A stretch of 64,000 nucleotides of DNA from Brochothrix thermosphacta DSM 20171 = FSL F6-1036. Its GTDB lineage: Bacteria > Bacillota > Bacilli > Lactobacillales > Listeriaceae. Where the stretch lies: the NCBI RefSeq assembly GCF_036884295.1, contig NZ_CP145608.1, forward strand, positions 2,376,285 to 2,440,284, read 5' to 3'. Below the pieces are notes generated by a model. The model made no database searches, was not told the origin of the DNA, and saw nothing but the letters and a program-made list of their open reading frames with translations. Below are positions 30,066 to 40,886 of this stretch, piece by piece. The position numbers were made by a program, and so were the translations under genes. Numbering within the stretch: position 1 is the first letter of the stretch; the number at the start of each line of letters is the position of its first letter.

Positions 30066-30776
30066 ATGTGCTCAAGAGGTGAGCTTAATGTTGCAATTTT
30101 TGCAAAGTACTCGTCAACCCTACACACTATCGAACGTCTTTTGGACAGCTATCACACTCAACTGTTCAATCCCCACTGTTACACCTATCCTATTCATCTC
30201 AACCCTGAATTTCGCGCTAACACTTTTTCTTTTTTTATTCTATCACTTGACGATACAGATATTGATGCACTTGCGCTAGCAAAAAAGATCCGACAATTAG
30301 CTCCTCCTGTTCCATTGATATTAACGACTACTAGGCAAAGGCTATTACCTGATCTATTGACACTCGATATCTTTGCTTGTATTCCTCAACCTATACAAAA
30401 AACACAGTTTTTCTCCACAGTTAAACGTTTATTATTTTCCCTTAAAACCACTCCTTCCTTATTTCATTTCAGTGAATATCAAAAAAAAATTCGGCTCCCC
30501 TGTGAAAACATTCTTTATTTTGAAAAAAAACGTCGCTTAGTTATTATCACAACTTTCCACGAAGTTTTTTCTCCTTATTTAACAACCACGGAAGTTCTTA
30601 AACAACTCGATACCTCTTTCATCCAAATTCATCGTTCCTATATTATAAACAGTCGTTACGTTATAAACTTGGGCAATAACAACGTCACAGTAACCGATTC
30701 ACATGAAGAAATTATCAACTTGCCGATTGGTCGGACCTTTCAACAATCAGTTAAACAAAAATTACGACGATTGTGA
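30066..30776 (+). CDS. LytTR-type DNA-binding regulator with a degenerate receiver domain
   Basis: The C-terminal half (residues about 135-236) is a LytTR domain: IRLPCENILYFEKKRRLVII, then FIQIHRSYIINSRYV and PIGRTFQQSVKQKL. The N-terminal half (about 8-125) has the order of a receiver domain, but the acidic pair is absent (VAIFAKYSS), the phospho-Asp position reads Ser (FFILSLDDTDIDAL), and the Lys near the C-terminus is missing. It therefore probably acts without phosphorylation. No kinase gene is adjacent. The start is unclear: ATG 30066 has no ribosome binding site, while a good one (AAGAGGTGAG, 30074-30083) points to ATG 30088 in another frame. Confidence 0.65.
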   Translation: MCSRGELNVAIFAKYSSTLHTIERLLDSYHTQLFNPHCYTYPIHLNPEFRANTFSFFILSLDDTDIDALALAKKIRQLAPPVPLILTTTRQRLLPDLLTLDIFACIPQPIQKTQFFSTVKRLLFSLKTTPSLFHFSEYQKKIRLPCENILYFEKKRRLVIITTFHEVFSPYLTTTEVLKQLDTSFIQIHRSYIINSRYVINLGNNNVTVTDSHEEIINLPIGRTFQQSVKQKLRRL

Positions 30777-30798
30777 CAGCGAATTTTCGAATAAAAAA

Positions 30799-30820
30799 AC
30801 AGACTGTCATGTCAGTCTGT
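30799..30820. terminator. Bidirectional terminator between convergent genes
   Basis: ACAGACTG-TCATGT-CAGTCTGT, with A7 before it and a T-rich stretch after it, can end both the LytTR gene and the minus-strand membrane protein gene. Confidence 0.8.
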
Positions 30821-30827
30821 TTGTAAT

Positions 30828-31184
30828 CTACTTCTTTCGGTATTTATTAATCTCATAATTAATGCCTAAAATAAGGAAACGGTAAAAGATAAATACCGTA
30901 ATAGTTAACAGGATATAGTTAGAGGAGTATTCTCCACCCGGAAAGGCATACATCGGATAATAAACCAAAAGACTCACAGTAATTAATTCTATCAGGGCTT
31001 GCCGTTTACCAATTTTACGTAAAATTTTTTTAAACGATTTGATATTAAAAACATCCGCCAACTCAAGCGTAAGCAAACCTTTTAAAGCGCCCATTACAAG
31101 AAGTGGCGCCATCACCATGTTGATTGAATCAATATTATAGATACGTAAAATCGTTAGATACAGAACAGTACTTATTAATAACAT
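30828..31184 (-). CDS. Small membrane protein, unrecognised
   Basis: A 118-residue protein with three or four predicted helices (LISTVLYLTILRIYN, MVMAPLLVMGALKGLL, ALIELITVSLLVYYPMY, YILLTITVFIFYRFLILG). ATG 31184 lies 11 nt after AAGGA. Basic stretches (KSFKKILRKIGKRQ and a KYRKK tail) suggest a cytoplasmic loop and C-terminus. No family was recognised. It is a single gene ended by a shared terminator. Confidence 0.6.
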   Translation of the reverse strand: MLLISTVLYLTILRIYNIDSINMVMAPLLVMGALKGLLTLELADVFNIKSFKKILRKIGKRQALIELITVSLLVYYPMYAFPGGEYSSNYILLTITVFIFYRFLILGINYEINKYRKK

Positions 31185-31484
31185 CAAGATTATCAGTCCT
31201 TTACTATTGAGATGATATTAGATAACCAATCATTTTCAATATTAGTATAGCACTAATAACACCTATAAAATAGCTAATGTAACCAACTGCAGATTATATG
31301 TAACAAGTGGAAGAGATAACTAAAATAGCCGTGATAAAGATGATGGTCTTAAAACAGCACCTAAGTTGTTTAGATTTTCGGATTCAATATATGACTTATT
31401 TTTCACTAAACAATCATGGTAAGATATGAATGAAACCTCTGATTATTTATCAATTTTTTAACTATTTTTATGGAGAAGAAAAAA
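31185..31484. other. Intergenic stretch, no gene seen
   Basis: Apart from the terminator at its right end (31485-31504), I see no ORF with a ribosome binding site. The composition is AT-rich and unremarkable. Confidence 0.45.
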
Positions 31485-31504
31485 ACAGCCACATAAATGG
31501 CTGT
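31485..31504 (-). terminator. Terminator of the LPXTG protein gene
   Basis: On the minus strand ACAGCCA-TTTATG-TGGCTGT runs into T8. Confidence 0.8.
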
Positions 31505-31555
31505 TAAAATGAACAATTTATTTTACTATGTTGAAAGCAGTATAGCTATTAAATG

Positions 31556-31900
31556 TTATAGTTGTCCACTGCGTTTTTTGCTTCTTTTGACGTAGAACCA
31601 CAACAAAACAGCTATACTAATAAGAATAGACCCTAAAACCGATAACCAAACGAGCGTTTCTGCACCTGTTGTTGGTAAATCGCCTGTTTTAATAATCGTT
31701 TGCTTCTTTTCTAAATTAGGCGTAACCACATCTTTTTCATCTGAATTTTCAACGATCGACTCAATGGCCTTATCTAGATTTCCAGTGACTTTAATGACTG
31801 AATTTTCGCTTGTTGCATTTACTATAAAAGGCATCGAAGTTAGATGGAGTGATAAGAGTGTTACTAGCACCAGTTTAATTGTTTGGTTTATACTTATCAT
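31556..31900 (-). CDS. Small LPXTG-anchored surface protein
   Basis: A 114-residue protein with a signal peptide (VLVTLLSLHLTSMPFIVNA), a short linker domain (about residues 30-75), and a C-terminal sortase signal: LPTTGAE, hydrophobic TLVWLSVLGSILISIAVLLW and a basic tail KRSKKRSG. The start is ATG 31900; it overlaps the end of an upstream decayed surface gene by 26 bp. In Listeria- and Lactobacillales-type Csc/WxL clusters a small LPXTG protein of this kind (CscD-like) accompanies WxL-type proteins. With its partner gone, it may have no function left. Confidence 0.8.
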   Translation of the reverse strand: MISINQTIKLVLVTLLSLHLTSMPFIVNATSENSVIKVTGNLDKAIESIVENSDEKDVVTPNLEKKQTIIKTGDLPTTGAETLVWLSVLGSILISIAVLLWFYVKRSKKRSGQL

Positions 31901-32385
31901 CTTTATCCATTGTCCCTGTAAATTCAAAATTAGTAGCCCTATCTGCATCTGTTTTATCTGCAAATTCACCTTCATTATTCGCTAATCTTACAAGTTCTTG
32001 ATTAATTGTGTACTTTTGCACCTCTGCTTTTGTAGCAACTAAAGGCACAATTTCATTTCCTTCATATTCTGTTGTACGTTTAAGGTTTAACTGAGTTAAC
32101 GCTGGAACACCTTTCCCTCCACTGATTTCATACGTATCAACATCAACTTTTACAGGACGACCAGACTTGTTAATAATTTGGTAGTTTTTTGGTGAAGTGA
32201 TGGTTGCTTCATCTTCAGACTCAAATATGACTTCAGTCGGTAATGTTACATTAATCCAACGATTGTCTCCATTAGGTAATGGCGTGTTAGGGTCAGTATT
32301 ATCAATTTTCCCTAAGTTGCCTCGTGTACTAACATCGGCAGAAATATATTTTAAATAAATCTGTGACTCACATAACTGATACTTA
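31875..32385 (-). pseudogene. 3' remnant of a WxL-cluster type surface protein
   Basis: An open minus-strand frame of about 170 codons runs from the glpK stop to 31875 with no start codon near its head. It reads, among others, ADVSTRGNLGKIDN, DNRWINVTLPTEVIFES, SGRPVKVDVDTYEISGGKGV and QELVRLANNEG, ending in TGTMDKDDKYKPNN. This resembles the central and C-terminal region of cell-surface proteins encoded with WxL domains and CscD-like LPXTG proteins in Listeria and relatives. The 5' part with signal peptide is missing, cut exactly at glpK. The classification is from recalled family patterns. Confidence 0.6.
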
Positions 32386-34748
<2,363 letters not shown>

Positions 34749-34917
34749 AATACCTCCTAAGTTAATTAATGAACGTAGCATGATGTATCATTCAGAGAAC
34801 GAGTGTCTTACAAAAATGATTTTCCTAACCTTGAAACGATAAGATAATCGACACTCCCACTCCACATCCACATATAAACTGCTTACTATTCCGATACGTC
34901 ACCAATAATGCTTCCTA

Positions 34918-34946
34918 AGTTTATTCTCCTATAAATGCATTGTCAA
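34918..34946 (-). promoter_or_regulatory. Promoter of glpFK
   Basis: On the minus strand TTGACA (34946-34941) and TAAACT (34923-34918) are separated by 17 nt, about 170 bp upstream of glpF. Confidence 0.55.
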
Positions 34947-34962
34947 TCACTTTTGACACAGA

Positions 34963-35011
34963 TTGGACATAGTAATTATTTATGCTCGTCATAAATAATT
35001 ACTATGTCCAA
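34963..35011. repeat. Perfect 22-bp inverted repeat between divergent genes
   Basis: The arms TTGGACATAGTAATTATTTATG (34963-34984) and its exact complement (34990-35011) flank a 5-nt CTCGT spacer. There is no adjoining T-run. It lies between the glpFK promoter and the divergent ORF at 35123, so it may be an operator for a dimeric regulator or a small repeat element. Confidence 0.7.
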
Positions 35012-35122
35012 ATAACAACAACTCCTTTGAATTTCGTGCTATAGTACGTGATATTAGTACCTGATGTTAATTCTAGTCTGATTGAAATTAAAAAGCACAC
35101 ACTTTTAGGAGATGATATATAT

Positions 35123-35605
35123 ATGTTCCAAGCAATAGGACGATCGTCAAAAAAATTATACTTTGAAGACAAGCAATATTCTGCTGTACTATCCTATGTG
35201 AGAAAGCTCAAATTACCTTTACCTGAGCCCCTTCAAATTATTGAAAAGAGCCAAATTAAAACATTTATACTAGGCATCACTATGACCAACTGTTATTCTA
35301 AATTATTATGTGATGAAACGATGCATTATAGTTTTATTTTTAAAATTAAGCAAAGTGATTTTGATATAAATCCTGTCAATTTAGCCCACGCATTTAATGA
35401 ATTCAAAAACAATGCAGACGGTGAATTATTAACGCTCAAATTTGAGAATAAATCCTTTTTTATTGTATTAAACTCACAAATGACAATTATAGTTAAAAAC
35501 ACTAGGGACATGTTTGAGAAAGAAACAAATAATACTGTTGTTATGTTAAACAAACGTCAAGAAAAAGAAATTTTCAATTTATTGAAAATGAGAGATTCTC
35601 TCTAA
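35123..35605 (+). CDS. Hypothetical protein, unrecognised
   Basis: A 160-residue soluble protein starting at ATG 35123 behind AGGAGATG; the frame is open 25 codons upstream but with no ribosome binding site. It begins MFQAIGRSSKKLYFEDKQYS and ends KRQEKEIFNLLKMRDSL. There are no membrane segments and no motif I can name. The alternation of charged helices and sheets suggests a folded cytoplasmic protein. It is followed by a 36-codon membrane peptide gene and lies next to the 22-bp inverted repeat. Confidence 0.6.
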   Translation: MFQAIGRSSKKLYFEDKQYSAVLSYVRKLKLPLPEPLQIIEKSQIKTFILGITMTNCYSKLLCDETMHYSFIFKIKQSDFDINPVNLAHAFNEFKNNADGELLTLKFENKSFFIVLNSQMTIIVKNTRDMFEKETNNTVVMLNKRQEKEIFNLLKMRDSL

Positions 35606-35675
35606 AGTTTCCCTCTTGGACTTTGTTTGTGAAAGTTGATTGTTATCTTATAAAATTTAAGGAGGAATTATTAGA

Positions 35676-35786
35676 ATGAAAAAAATAATTGTAACAATAC
35701 TATTAGTAGTTTTTGGTTTGTTTTTTTTCATAAAAAGAAAAAAGCACACCTATATCCCTATAACTCAAGAAAATAATCGTAAGTAA
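35676..35786 (+). CDS. Small membrane peptide
   Basis: A 36-codon ORF behind AAGGAGG. It encodes one hydrophobic segment (IIVTILLVVFGLFFF) flanked by Lys at the start and KRKKH after it, with a polar tail (PITQENNRK). A hairpin follows at 35808-35840. It may be a small membrane protein or a leader-like peptide. No homologue is recognised. Confidence 0.55.
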   Translation: MKKIIVTILLVVFGLFFFIKRKKHTYIPITQENNRK

Positions 35787-35807
35787 CGCTTTTCTAAAAA
35801 ATATAAA

Positions 35808-35840
35808 AGTAGAGCCGCTATATTATATAGAGGCTCTACT
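35808..35840 (+). terminator. Hairpin after the small membrane peptide gene
   Basis: AGTAGAGCC and GGCTCTACT pair across a 15-nt AT loop, with only a weak T-run. Confidence 0.55.
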
Positions 35841-36020
35841 CTTATACAAAGCTGAAGTATGCACTTCACTAGTAAATAAAATTCAGTTCTATAGAACCAA
35901 TCGCTCACCTTAATAATTAGTTTTTATAAACTGTTATTTATGTTATCGGTTTTATTTAACTGGTTCCCATTGTACAATGTAGAGATATCTATAGATAATA
36001 TTTAGTGATGAGGTGGGAAA

Positions 36021-36833
36021 ATGAAAACAAAAATCAGTCTTTTAATAATAAGTGTTGTACTGTGTATCACTGCCTATTCATTTTTCATCGAACCTTTCTT
36101 AGTTAAAATGAATTATATTGAATTAGGAGATGAAAATAAAAAAGAAACACTAAAAGTAGTGCAACTGTCTGATATCCAGTTGTCCGAGAGTTACACAGAA
36201 GACCGATTGGATAAAATCGTAAAAAAAGTAAATAAGGAAAATCCTGATATTATTGTTTTTACTGGCGATTTATTTGATAATTATTCAGTCTATTCCAATG
36301 AAAATAAAATTATTGATCAATTAAAAAAAATGCACGCTAAGATAGGAAAATATGCAGTTTGGGGAAATCATGATTACGGCGGGGGTGCTTCACGTATATA
36401 TGACAGCGTCATGACAGCTTCAGGCTATACCGTATTAAAAAACAACGGTACTACACTCAAATTAAAAAATGATAAAGAGGTTTATATTGGGGGCTTAGAT
36501 GACTCACTCTTAGGAAATCCCTCGGTCGATGATACCCTTTCTTTTCGTGAAAAAAAATATGACTATTCTATTATACTCACTCATGAACCTGATGTTGCTG
36601 ATGATTTTAAAGGCACAAACACTCAGTTAGTATTGGCAGGTCATAGTCATGGTGGACAAATATGGATTCCATTTTATCAAGTAACCAATACGCTAGCTGA
36701 AAAATATGTAAAAGGTCTGTATGACTTAGAAGATGATATGAAGCTTTATGTTAATACTGGTTTGGGTACCACTTCCATACACGCAAGATTTGGCGTTATT
36801 CCTGAAGTTACTACCTTTTTGATACATATTTAA
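36021..36833 (+). CDS. Membrane-anchored metallophosphoesterase (YkuE-like)
   Basis: A 270-residue protein with an N-terminal signal anchor (SLLIISVVLCITAYSFFI) and a calcineurin-type phosphoesterase domain (about 45-265). Metal ligands are in VVQLSDIQLS, IIVFTGDLFDN, VWGNHDYGG, ILTHEPD and LAGHSHGGQIW. The ATG follows GAGGTGGGA. Family members (YkuE, YpbG) hydrolyse phosphoester bonds on the outside of the membrane, and the substrate is unknown. It is a single gene with its own terminator. Confidence 0.88.
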   Translation: MKTKISLLIISVVLCITAYSFFIEPFLVKMNYIELGDENKKETLKVVQLSDIQLSESYTEDRLDKIVKKVNKENPDIIVFTGDLFDNYSVYSNENKIIDQLKKMHAKIGKYAVWGNHDYGGGASRIYDSVMTASGYTVLKNNGTTLKLKNDKEVYIGGLDDSLLGNPSVDDTLSFREKKYDYSIILTHEPDVADDFKGTNTQLVLAGHSHGGQIWIPFYQVTNTLAEKYVKGLYDLEDDMKLYVNTGLGTTSIHARFGVIPEVTTFLIHI

Positions 36834-36871
36834 TTCTGTTATGATTGTTTTTGTTGAGATACTATTTTAAT

Positions 36872-36911
36872 AAGAAGAAGCGATTTCTAGCAATAGGAAT
36901 CGCTTCTTCTT
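36872..36911 (+). terminator. Terminator of the metallophosphoesterase gene
   Basis: AAGAAGAAGCGATT and AATCGCTTCTTCTT pair across a 12-nt loop, with a TATTTAT tail. The following stretch to 37190 shows no gene. Confidence 0.75.
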
Positions 36912-37268
36912 ATTTATCCACTATCTATTAAGCTTAAAAGAATGACATGAAAACTTTTCTGACAAAAACATTTACTACTTCTTATACCCTAGTTCCCATC
37001 TAATTTAATTTAAAGTTAACATCCTTTTCCGAAATATTGACTTTTTTTAAACAGTATTACTCTTTTTGATATCAAATACATCCGCCCATATAACTGCAGA
37101 ACAGCTATATGTAAGTCAGCTATTTTTATAGTTTCATGTGGAACTATCTGAAACCTATATATTTTAAAACTAGCGACAATTATGAATATGTGGATAGGCT
37201 ACACTAAGTTAGACAGAATAAATGAGGGCTTGTAAACTAAGACTACTAATAAAAAGGAGTGTGCTACT

Positions 37269-37550
37269 ATGCCACGTCAACGTCGAACATTTACGCCTGA
37301 ATTTAAACTGCAAATGGTGAAGCTTTATGAAAATGGAAAGTCACGTGCTGATATTGCTCGTGAATATGATTTAACCCCTTCGGGATTAGATAAATGGATT
37401 AAAAATCATCAAGCTACTGGCTCGTTCGCAGCTAAAGATAATCGAACAGAAGATGAAATAGAACTAAATAAATTACGTAAAGAAAATCAGCGGTTACTAA
37501 TGGAGAATGATATTTTAAAGCAAGCGGCGCTGATCATGGGACGAAAATAA
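37269..37550 (+). CDS. IS3-family transposase, OrfA
   Basis: A 93-residue DNA-binding OrfA. The HTH domain (TFTPEFKLQMVKLYENGKSR, then IAREYDLTPSGLDKWIK) is followed by a leucine-zipper coiled coil (LNKLRKENQRLLMENDILKQ). It binds the element ends. It starts at ATG 37269 behind AAGGAG. The stop lies in CGAAAATAA, an A-rich site where ribosomes could slip -1 into orfB and make the OrfAB transposase. Confidence 0.92.
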   Translation: MPRQRRTFTPEFKLQMVKLYENGKSRADIAREYDLTPSGLDKWIKNHQATGSFAAKDNRTEDEIELNKLRKENQRLLMENDILKQAALIMGRK

Positions 37551-37552
37551 AT

Positions 37553-38398
37553 GTGATTCGTAATAACGCTCACCTTTATTCGGTATCAGCAATGTGTGCC
37601 GTCCTCGAGATTAAAAGGAGCACCTATTATTATCATATAAATTTAGATGCCACTTCGCAGCGAAAAACAGAGGACATCGCACTTTCAAAAGAAATTGAAC
37701 GGATTTTCAAAGAAAGCCGTAATAATTATGGTACGCGTAAAATCAAAAGAGAATTATTAAAGTTAGCTGAACCTAAACATGTATCAAGACGCCGAATTAG
37801 CCGCATAATGCATTCGTTAGGTTTAGTTTCAAACTACACTGTGGCTCAATTTAAACCGCAAAAATCACGTTCGAATGAGGCACTTATAAGAAACGAGTTA
37901 AAACGTGCGTTCATTCAAGAAAAAGAATTAGCTGTCGTTGTAAGTGATTTAACATACGTTCGTGTCGGTGGAAAGTGGCATTATGTATGTTTATTTGTAG
38001 ACCTTTTCAATCGTGAAATTATTGGACATAGTGTAGGAGAAAACAAGACTGCAAGTCTTGTCTATGAAGCATTAGCAAGCATTTCTGCAAATTTAAATGA
38101 CATACAGCTGTTTCACACGGATCGAGGGAAAGAATTTGATAATCGGTTGATTGATGAAGCGCTTGAAACATTTAATATTCAACGTTCACTAAGTATGAAG
38201 GGTTGTCCTTACGATAACGCTGTAGCGGAAGCAACATTCAAAGTGTTTAAAACAGAATTCGCAAACCAAGCTCACTTTTCCAATCTTAATCAGCTGGAAC
38301 TTGAATTAAATGATTACGTTCATTGGTTTAATAACATCCGTATTCATGGAACATTGGGTTATTTAACGCCTACCGAATTTAAATTACAGCCCTTATAA
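37553..38398 (+). CDS. IS3-family transposase, OrfB
   Basis: A 281-residue DDE integrase-fold protein in the -1 frame of orfA; this frame is open upstream into orfA. An N-terminal HTH_21 region (GTRKIKRELLKLAE) precedes the rve core. Catalytic residues are visible: Asp in VVSDLTYVRVGG, Asp in LFHTDRGKEF and Glu in DNAVAEATFKVFKTE. It ends LTPTEFKLQPL, as in many IS3 members. All three catalytic residues are present, so it is likely active. Confidence 0.92.
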   Translation: MIRNNAHLYSVSAMCAVLEIKRSTYYYHINLDATSQRKTEDIALSKEIERIFKESRNNYGTRKIKRELLKLAEPKHVSRRRISRIMHSLGLVSNYTVAQFKPQKSRSNEALIRNELKRAFIQEKELAVVVSDLTYVRVGGKWHYVCLFVDLFNREIIGHSVGENKTASLVYEALASISANLNDIQLFHTDRGKEFDNRLIDEALETFNIQRSLSMKGCPYDNAVAEATFKVFKTEFANQAHFSNLNQLELELNDYVHWFNNIRIHGTLGYLTPTEFKLQPL

Positions 38399-38720
38399 TT
38401 TTTGTTCAATTTACTGTTGCCATTCCAATGTTTTAAAACAAACTATTCTAACACTCTACATTCAGATGATTCCTAAACGGCAGAATATATGCCTCTAAAT
38501 AAAAATAAAAAAAGAGCGAACATTAATGTCCACTCCTTTTTTCTATAATAACCACATGCGGCACTACCTACCTTTTATTGGCTCCATTCTGTTAGCTCTA
38601 TTCAAACAATCATCACCTATGATATAAATGTGTAGCTCATGAGTAGTTTCTATTTCAAATTAAATGTTATTTTGCAAAAGTAAAATTCTTTAGGGCCTTC
38701 TCACAACCCTACTTGTTCTT

Positions 38721-38825
38721 TTAAATAAAGTAATCATACTTCAAGAGTACACAATAGTGAATGAATAAAAACGCAATGAAGAACAGTAAACATAATATTA
38801 TTGAAAGTAGTAGTAATTTTTTCAC
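38721..38825 (-). CDS. Very small membrane peptide after the module-1 sensor kinase
   Basis: A 34-codon ORF with GTG start at 38825 behind a GGTGGGTGG ribosome binding site. It is almost wholly hydrophobic (KKLLLLSIILCLLFFIAFLF, then IHYCVLLKYDYFI). It starts 35 bp downstream of the kinase gene in the same direction, with no terminator between, so it is probably cotranscribed. It could be a regulatory peptide for the kinase or transporter. No homologue is recognised. Confidence 0.5.
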   Translation of the reverse strand: MKKLLLLSIILCLLFFIAFLFIHYCVLLKYDYFI

Positions 38826-38860
38826 AATGACCACCCACCTAAAAAATACTTTACAACAAG

Positions 38861-40201
38861 CTATTCTAATTTGTTAATTTTAGCTACAAACATATTACTG
38901 TCATTAATATGTGTTTTTAACTCATAAGGGTAGTTTAACAACATCATCTTAATTAAATACAAACCAAGACCTGTCCCTCCACTGGGACCAAAGGAAACAA
39001 ATGGCTTCCCGATATTTTCCATATTGATAATATTTACGTTTGTTATGGGATTGTTCATGGTAAAGCTATCCGCGGTAATCACTATCCTAATAATCGTATG
39101 CTCATTTGTGTAATGAATGGCATTGCTTAATAAATTAGATAATATTTTTTCAATCAATTTAATATCAAACTTAATCTGAAATTCAGCCTCTATGATTAAA
39201 TCAACATGAATATCTTTGTCATCTAATAAAACATCATACTTTTCAAGTGTTTGTTGTAACACTGTACTCAAAAAAATAGTCTTATCTTCTTTTCCTGCAT
39301 ATTTTTTTTGTGTCACAAATAGCACTTCATGTATCAATCTTTCCAAATTTGTCATTTGTTGGAGAACACTTGGAATAGTCTCGTTATTTGGGATTTGTGT
39401 CTGCAGTTGGCCAATCAATAATTTAGTCGACATTAATGGTGTTTTCATTTCGTGTGTAATTCCCTGTAACAGCGAAACATTTGCTCGTTCAAGTTCTTTT
39501 ACCAGTAACATTTCTTGCTGCATTTTATTGTTAGATGTTTCTAGCGAGTCATATAAAGCTTTCACTTGTTTCTCAATAATGGCATAATCTTTCACCCGTA
39601 TGCCAAAATCGGTTTCACTAATAGTCTCACTCGCAACTCTTTTTTCTGTTAAGTGGAATAATTTATTAAGTTTATTCTTCTCATTACGGTATAGAAAAAT
39701 GTATAGCCCTGCTATTATTGCTACGATGATAAGTGTCATTACCAAAAGTATAGGGATTGATTTTAAGACAATCATTTTTATTTCTGGTGCCTGCAGTTGA
39801 ACTGGATAACCTACAGATACCTGCTTGTTGCCAACAGTAAACGTTGTTAAGTAACCGTCTGAATCTTCCAAAAGTGAAATGTTAACACTTTTGGTATCCA
39901 ATGCCCATGAAGAAAGAGCTTTGGGATAAATAAACATTTTACTAGTGGTATTGAAAACAGATATCTTATAACCTTTTCTAATAAATGGATCTAGCCCCTC
40001 CAAAGTGGGATCGCTAACAATACTATCTTTTACCGCTTCCGTTGCTTGATTAAATGTTTCTTGTTGAACACGTTCAATCTGCTTACCTAAATTACTAGAT
40101 ATAACACTTACTATCGTTATGAATAGAATAGCCGCCATAATAATTGTTGAGAAAATAATAACAGTACTCGTTTTCCACAAAACACGTTTATTTGGCAACA
40201 C
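38861..40201 (-). CDS. Sensor histidine kinase, module 1
   Basis: A 446-residue membrane kinase. Two membrane helices (residues about 12-35 and 150-175) bracket an extracellular sensor domain of about 115 residues. The DHp helix has LLQGITHEMKTPLMS (phospho-His). The ATPase core includes ILSNLLSNAIHYTN (N box) and GPSGGTGLGLYLIK (G boxes). It overlaps the response regulator by 14 bp, so the pair is translationally coupled. The upstream FtsX-type ABC genes in the same operon suggest that it senses peptides or envelope damage, but the ligand is unknown. Confidence 0.92.
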   Translation of the reverse strand: MLPNKRVLWKTSTVIIFSTIIMAAILFITIVSVISSNLGKQIERVQQETFNQATEAVKDSIVSDPTLEGLDPFIRKGYKISVFNTTSKMFIYPKALSSWALDTKSVNISLLEDSDGYLTTFTVGNKQVSVGYPVQLQAPEIKMIVLKSIPILLVMTLIIVAIIAGLYIFLYRNEKNKLNKLFHLTEKRVASETISETDFGIRVKDYAIIEKQVKALYDSLETSNNKMQQEMLLVKELERANVSLLQGITHEMKTPLMSTKLLIGQLQTQIPNNETIPSVLQQMTNLERLIHEVLFVTQKKYAGKEDKTIFLSTVLQQTLEKYDVLLDDKDIHVDLIIEAEFQIKFDIKLIEKILSNLLSNAIHYTNEHTIIRIVITADSFTMNNPITNVNIINMENIGKPFVSFGPSGGTGLGLYLIKMMLLNYPYELKTHINDSNMFVAKINKLE

Positions 40202-40853
40202 GATAGCCGACCCCTTTAACTGTTTGAATCAATTCTTTGCCTAATTTGATTCGTAAATTTTTGATGTGCACATCAATCGTACGTGAGTCGACAAAGTAAT
40301 CATATCCCCATAACGCTGTTAAAAATTCTTCTCTTGAAAACACTTTCCCTTGGTTTAGTAACATTGCCTCTATCACTTCAAACTCTTTTGCTGTTAATTC
40401 AACTTTTTTCCCATCGCGATAAATTGTATAGTTTCCAATTTCCAAACAAATATTTTTGTATTCAACCATCGATTTAACAGTTGTTTGTACACTGCTTCTG
40501 CGTAAAACTGCCTCAATCTTCAGCAATAAAATATTCATCGAAAAAGGTTTAACAATAAATTCATCAATTTTTTCATTATAAATATTAATTTGTGTAAATT
40601 CGTCATTCAAAGCACTGATTACAATAATAGGAATGTTTTTCTTGTTATTAAACCTTTTCAAAAATGTTTCACCGCTCATTTTCGGCAACATTAAATCTAA
40701 TAGTATTAGGCTAAACGTTTTATTTTGCAAACATTCTAATGCTGTTTCTGCATGCGAAAATGCATATACACCGTAACCTTCTTTTTCTAAACTGTAAATC
40801 ATACTATTGCGGATGCTTTCATTATCTTCAATCAATAAAACGGAATGCTCCAT
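40188..40853 (-). CDS. OmpR-family response regulator, module 1
   Basis: A 221-residue regulator. The receiver domain has the acidic pair (LLIEDNESIR), the phospho-Asp in SLILLDLMLPKMSG and the Lys in FIVKPFS. The C-terminal winged helix has LTAKEFEVIEAMLLNQGKVF and YDYFVDSRTIDVHIKNLR. The start is ATG 40853 behind GAGGTGAG. It lies 33 bp after the ABC ATPase gene and overlaps the kinase gene, so all four genes form one transcript. Confidence 0.93.
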   Translation of the reverse strand: MEHSVLLIEDNESIRNSMIYSLEKEGYGVYAFSHAETALECLQNKTFSLILLDLMLPKMSGETFLKRFNNKKNIPIIVISALNDEFTQINIYNEKIDEFIVKPFSMNILLLKIEAVLRRSSVQTTVKSMVEYKNICLEIGNYTIYRDGKKVELTAKEFEVIEAMLLNQGKVFSREEFLTALWGYDYFVDSRTIDVHIKNLRIKLGKELIQTVKGVGYRVAK

Positions 40854-40886
40854 TACTCTCACCTCTGTTAAAATATAGCAAACAGT

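Larger units (their letters stand above)
37191..38427 (+). mobile_element. IS3-family insertion sequence, complete
   Basis: The element is 1237 bp. The left end TGGATAGGCTACACTAAGTT (37191) matches the complement of the right end (TGGAATGGCAACAGTAAATT, ending at 38427) with about eight differences over 28 bp. A 3-bp target duplication ATG flanks it (37188-37190 and 38428-38430). OrfA and orfB are both open and in the usual -1 relation, so the element should be able to transpose. Confidence 0.88.

Noticed and set aside
30079-30279. A 66-codon ORF over the receiver part of the LytTR gene
   Set aside because: It has a good start signal, but its sequence is not protein-like and the other frame matches a receiver domain; I kept it only as evidence for a lost base.
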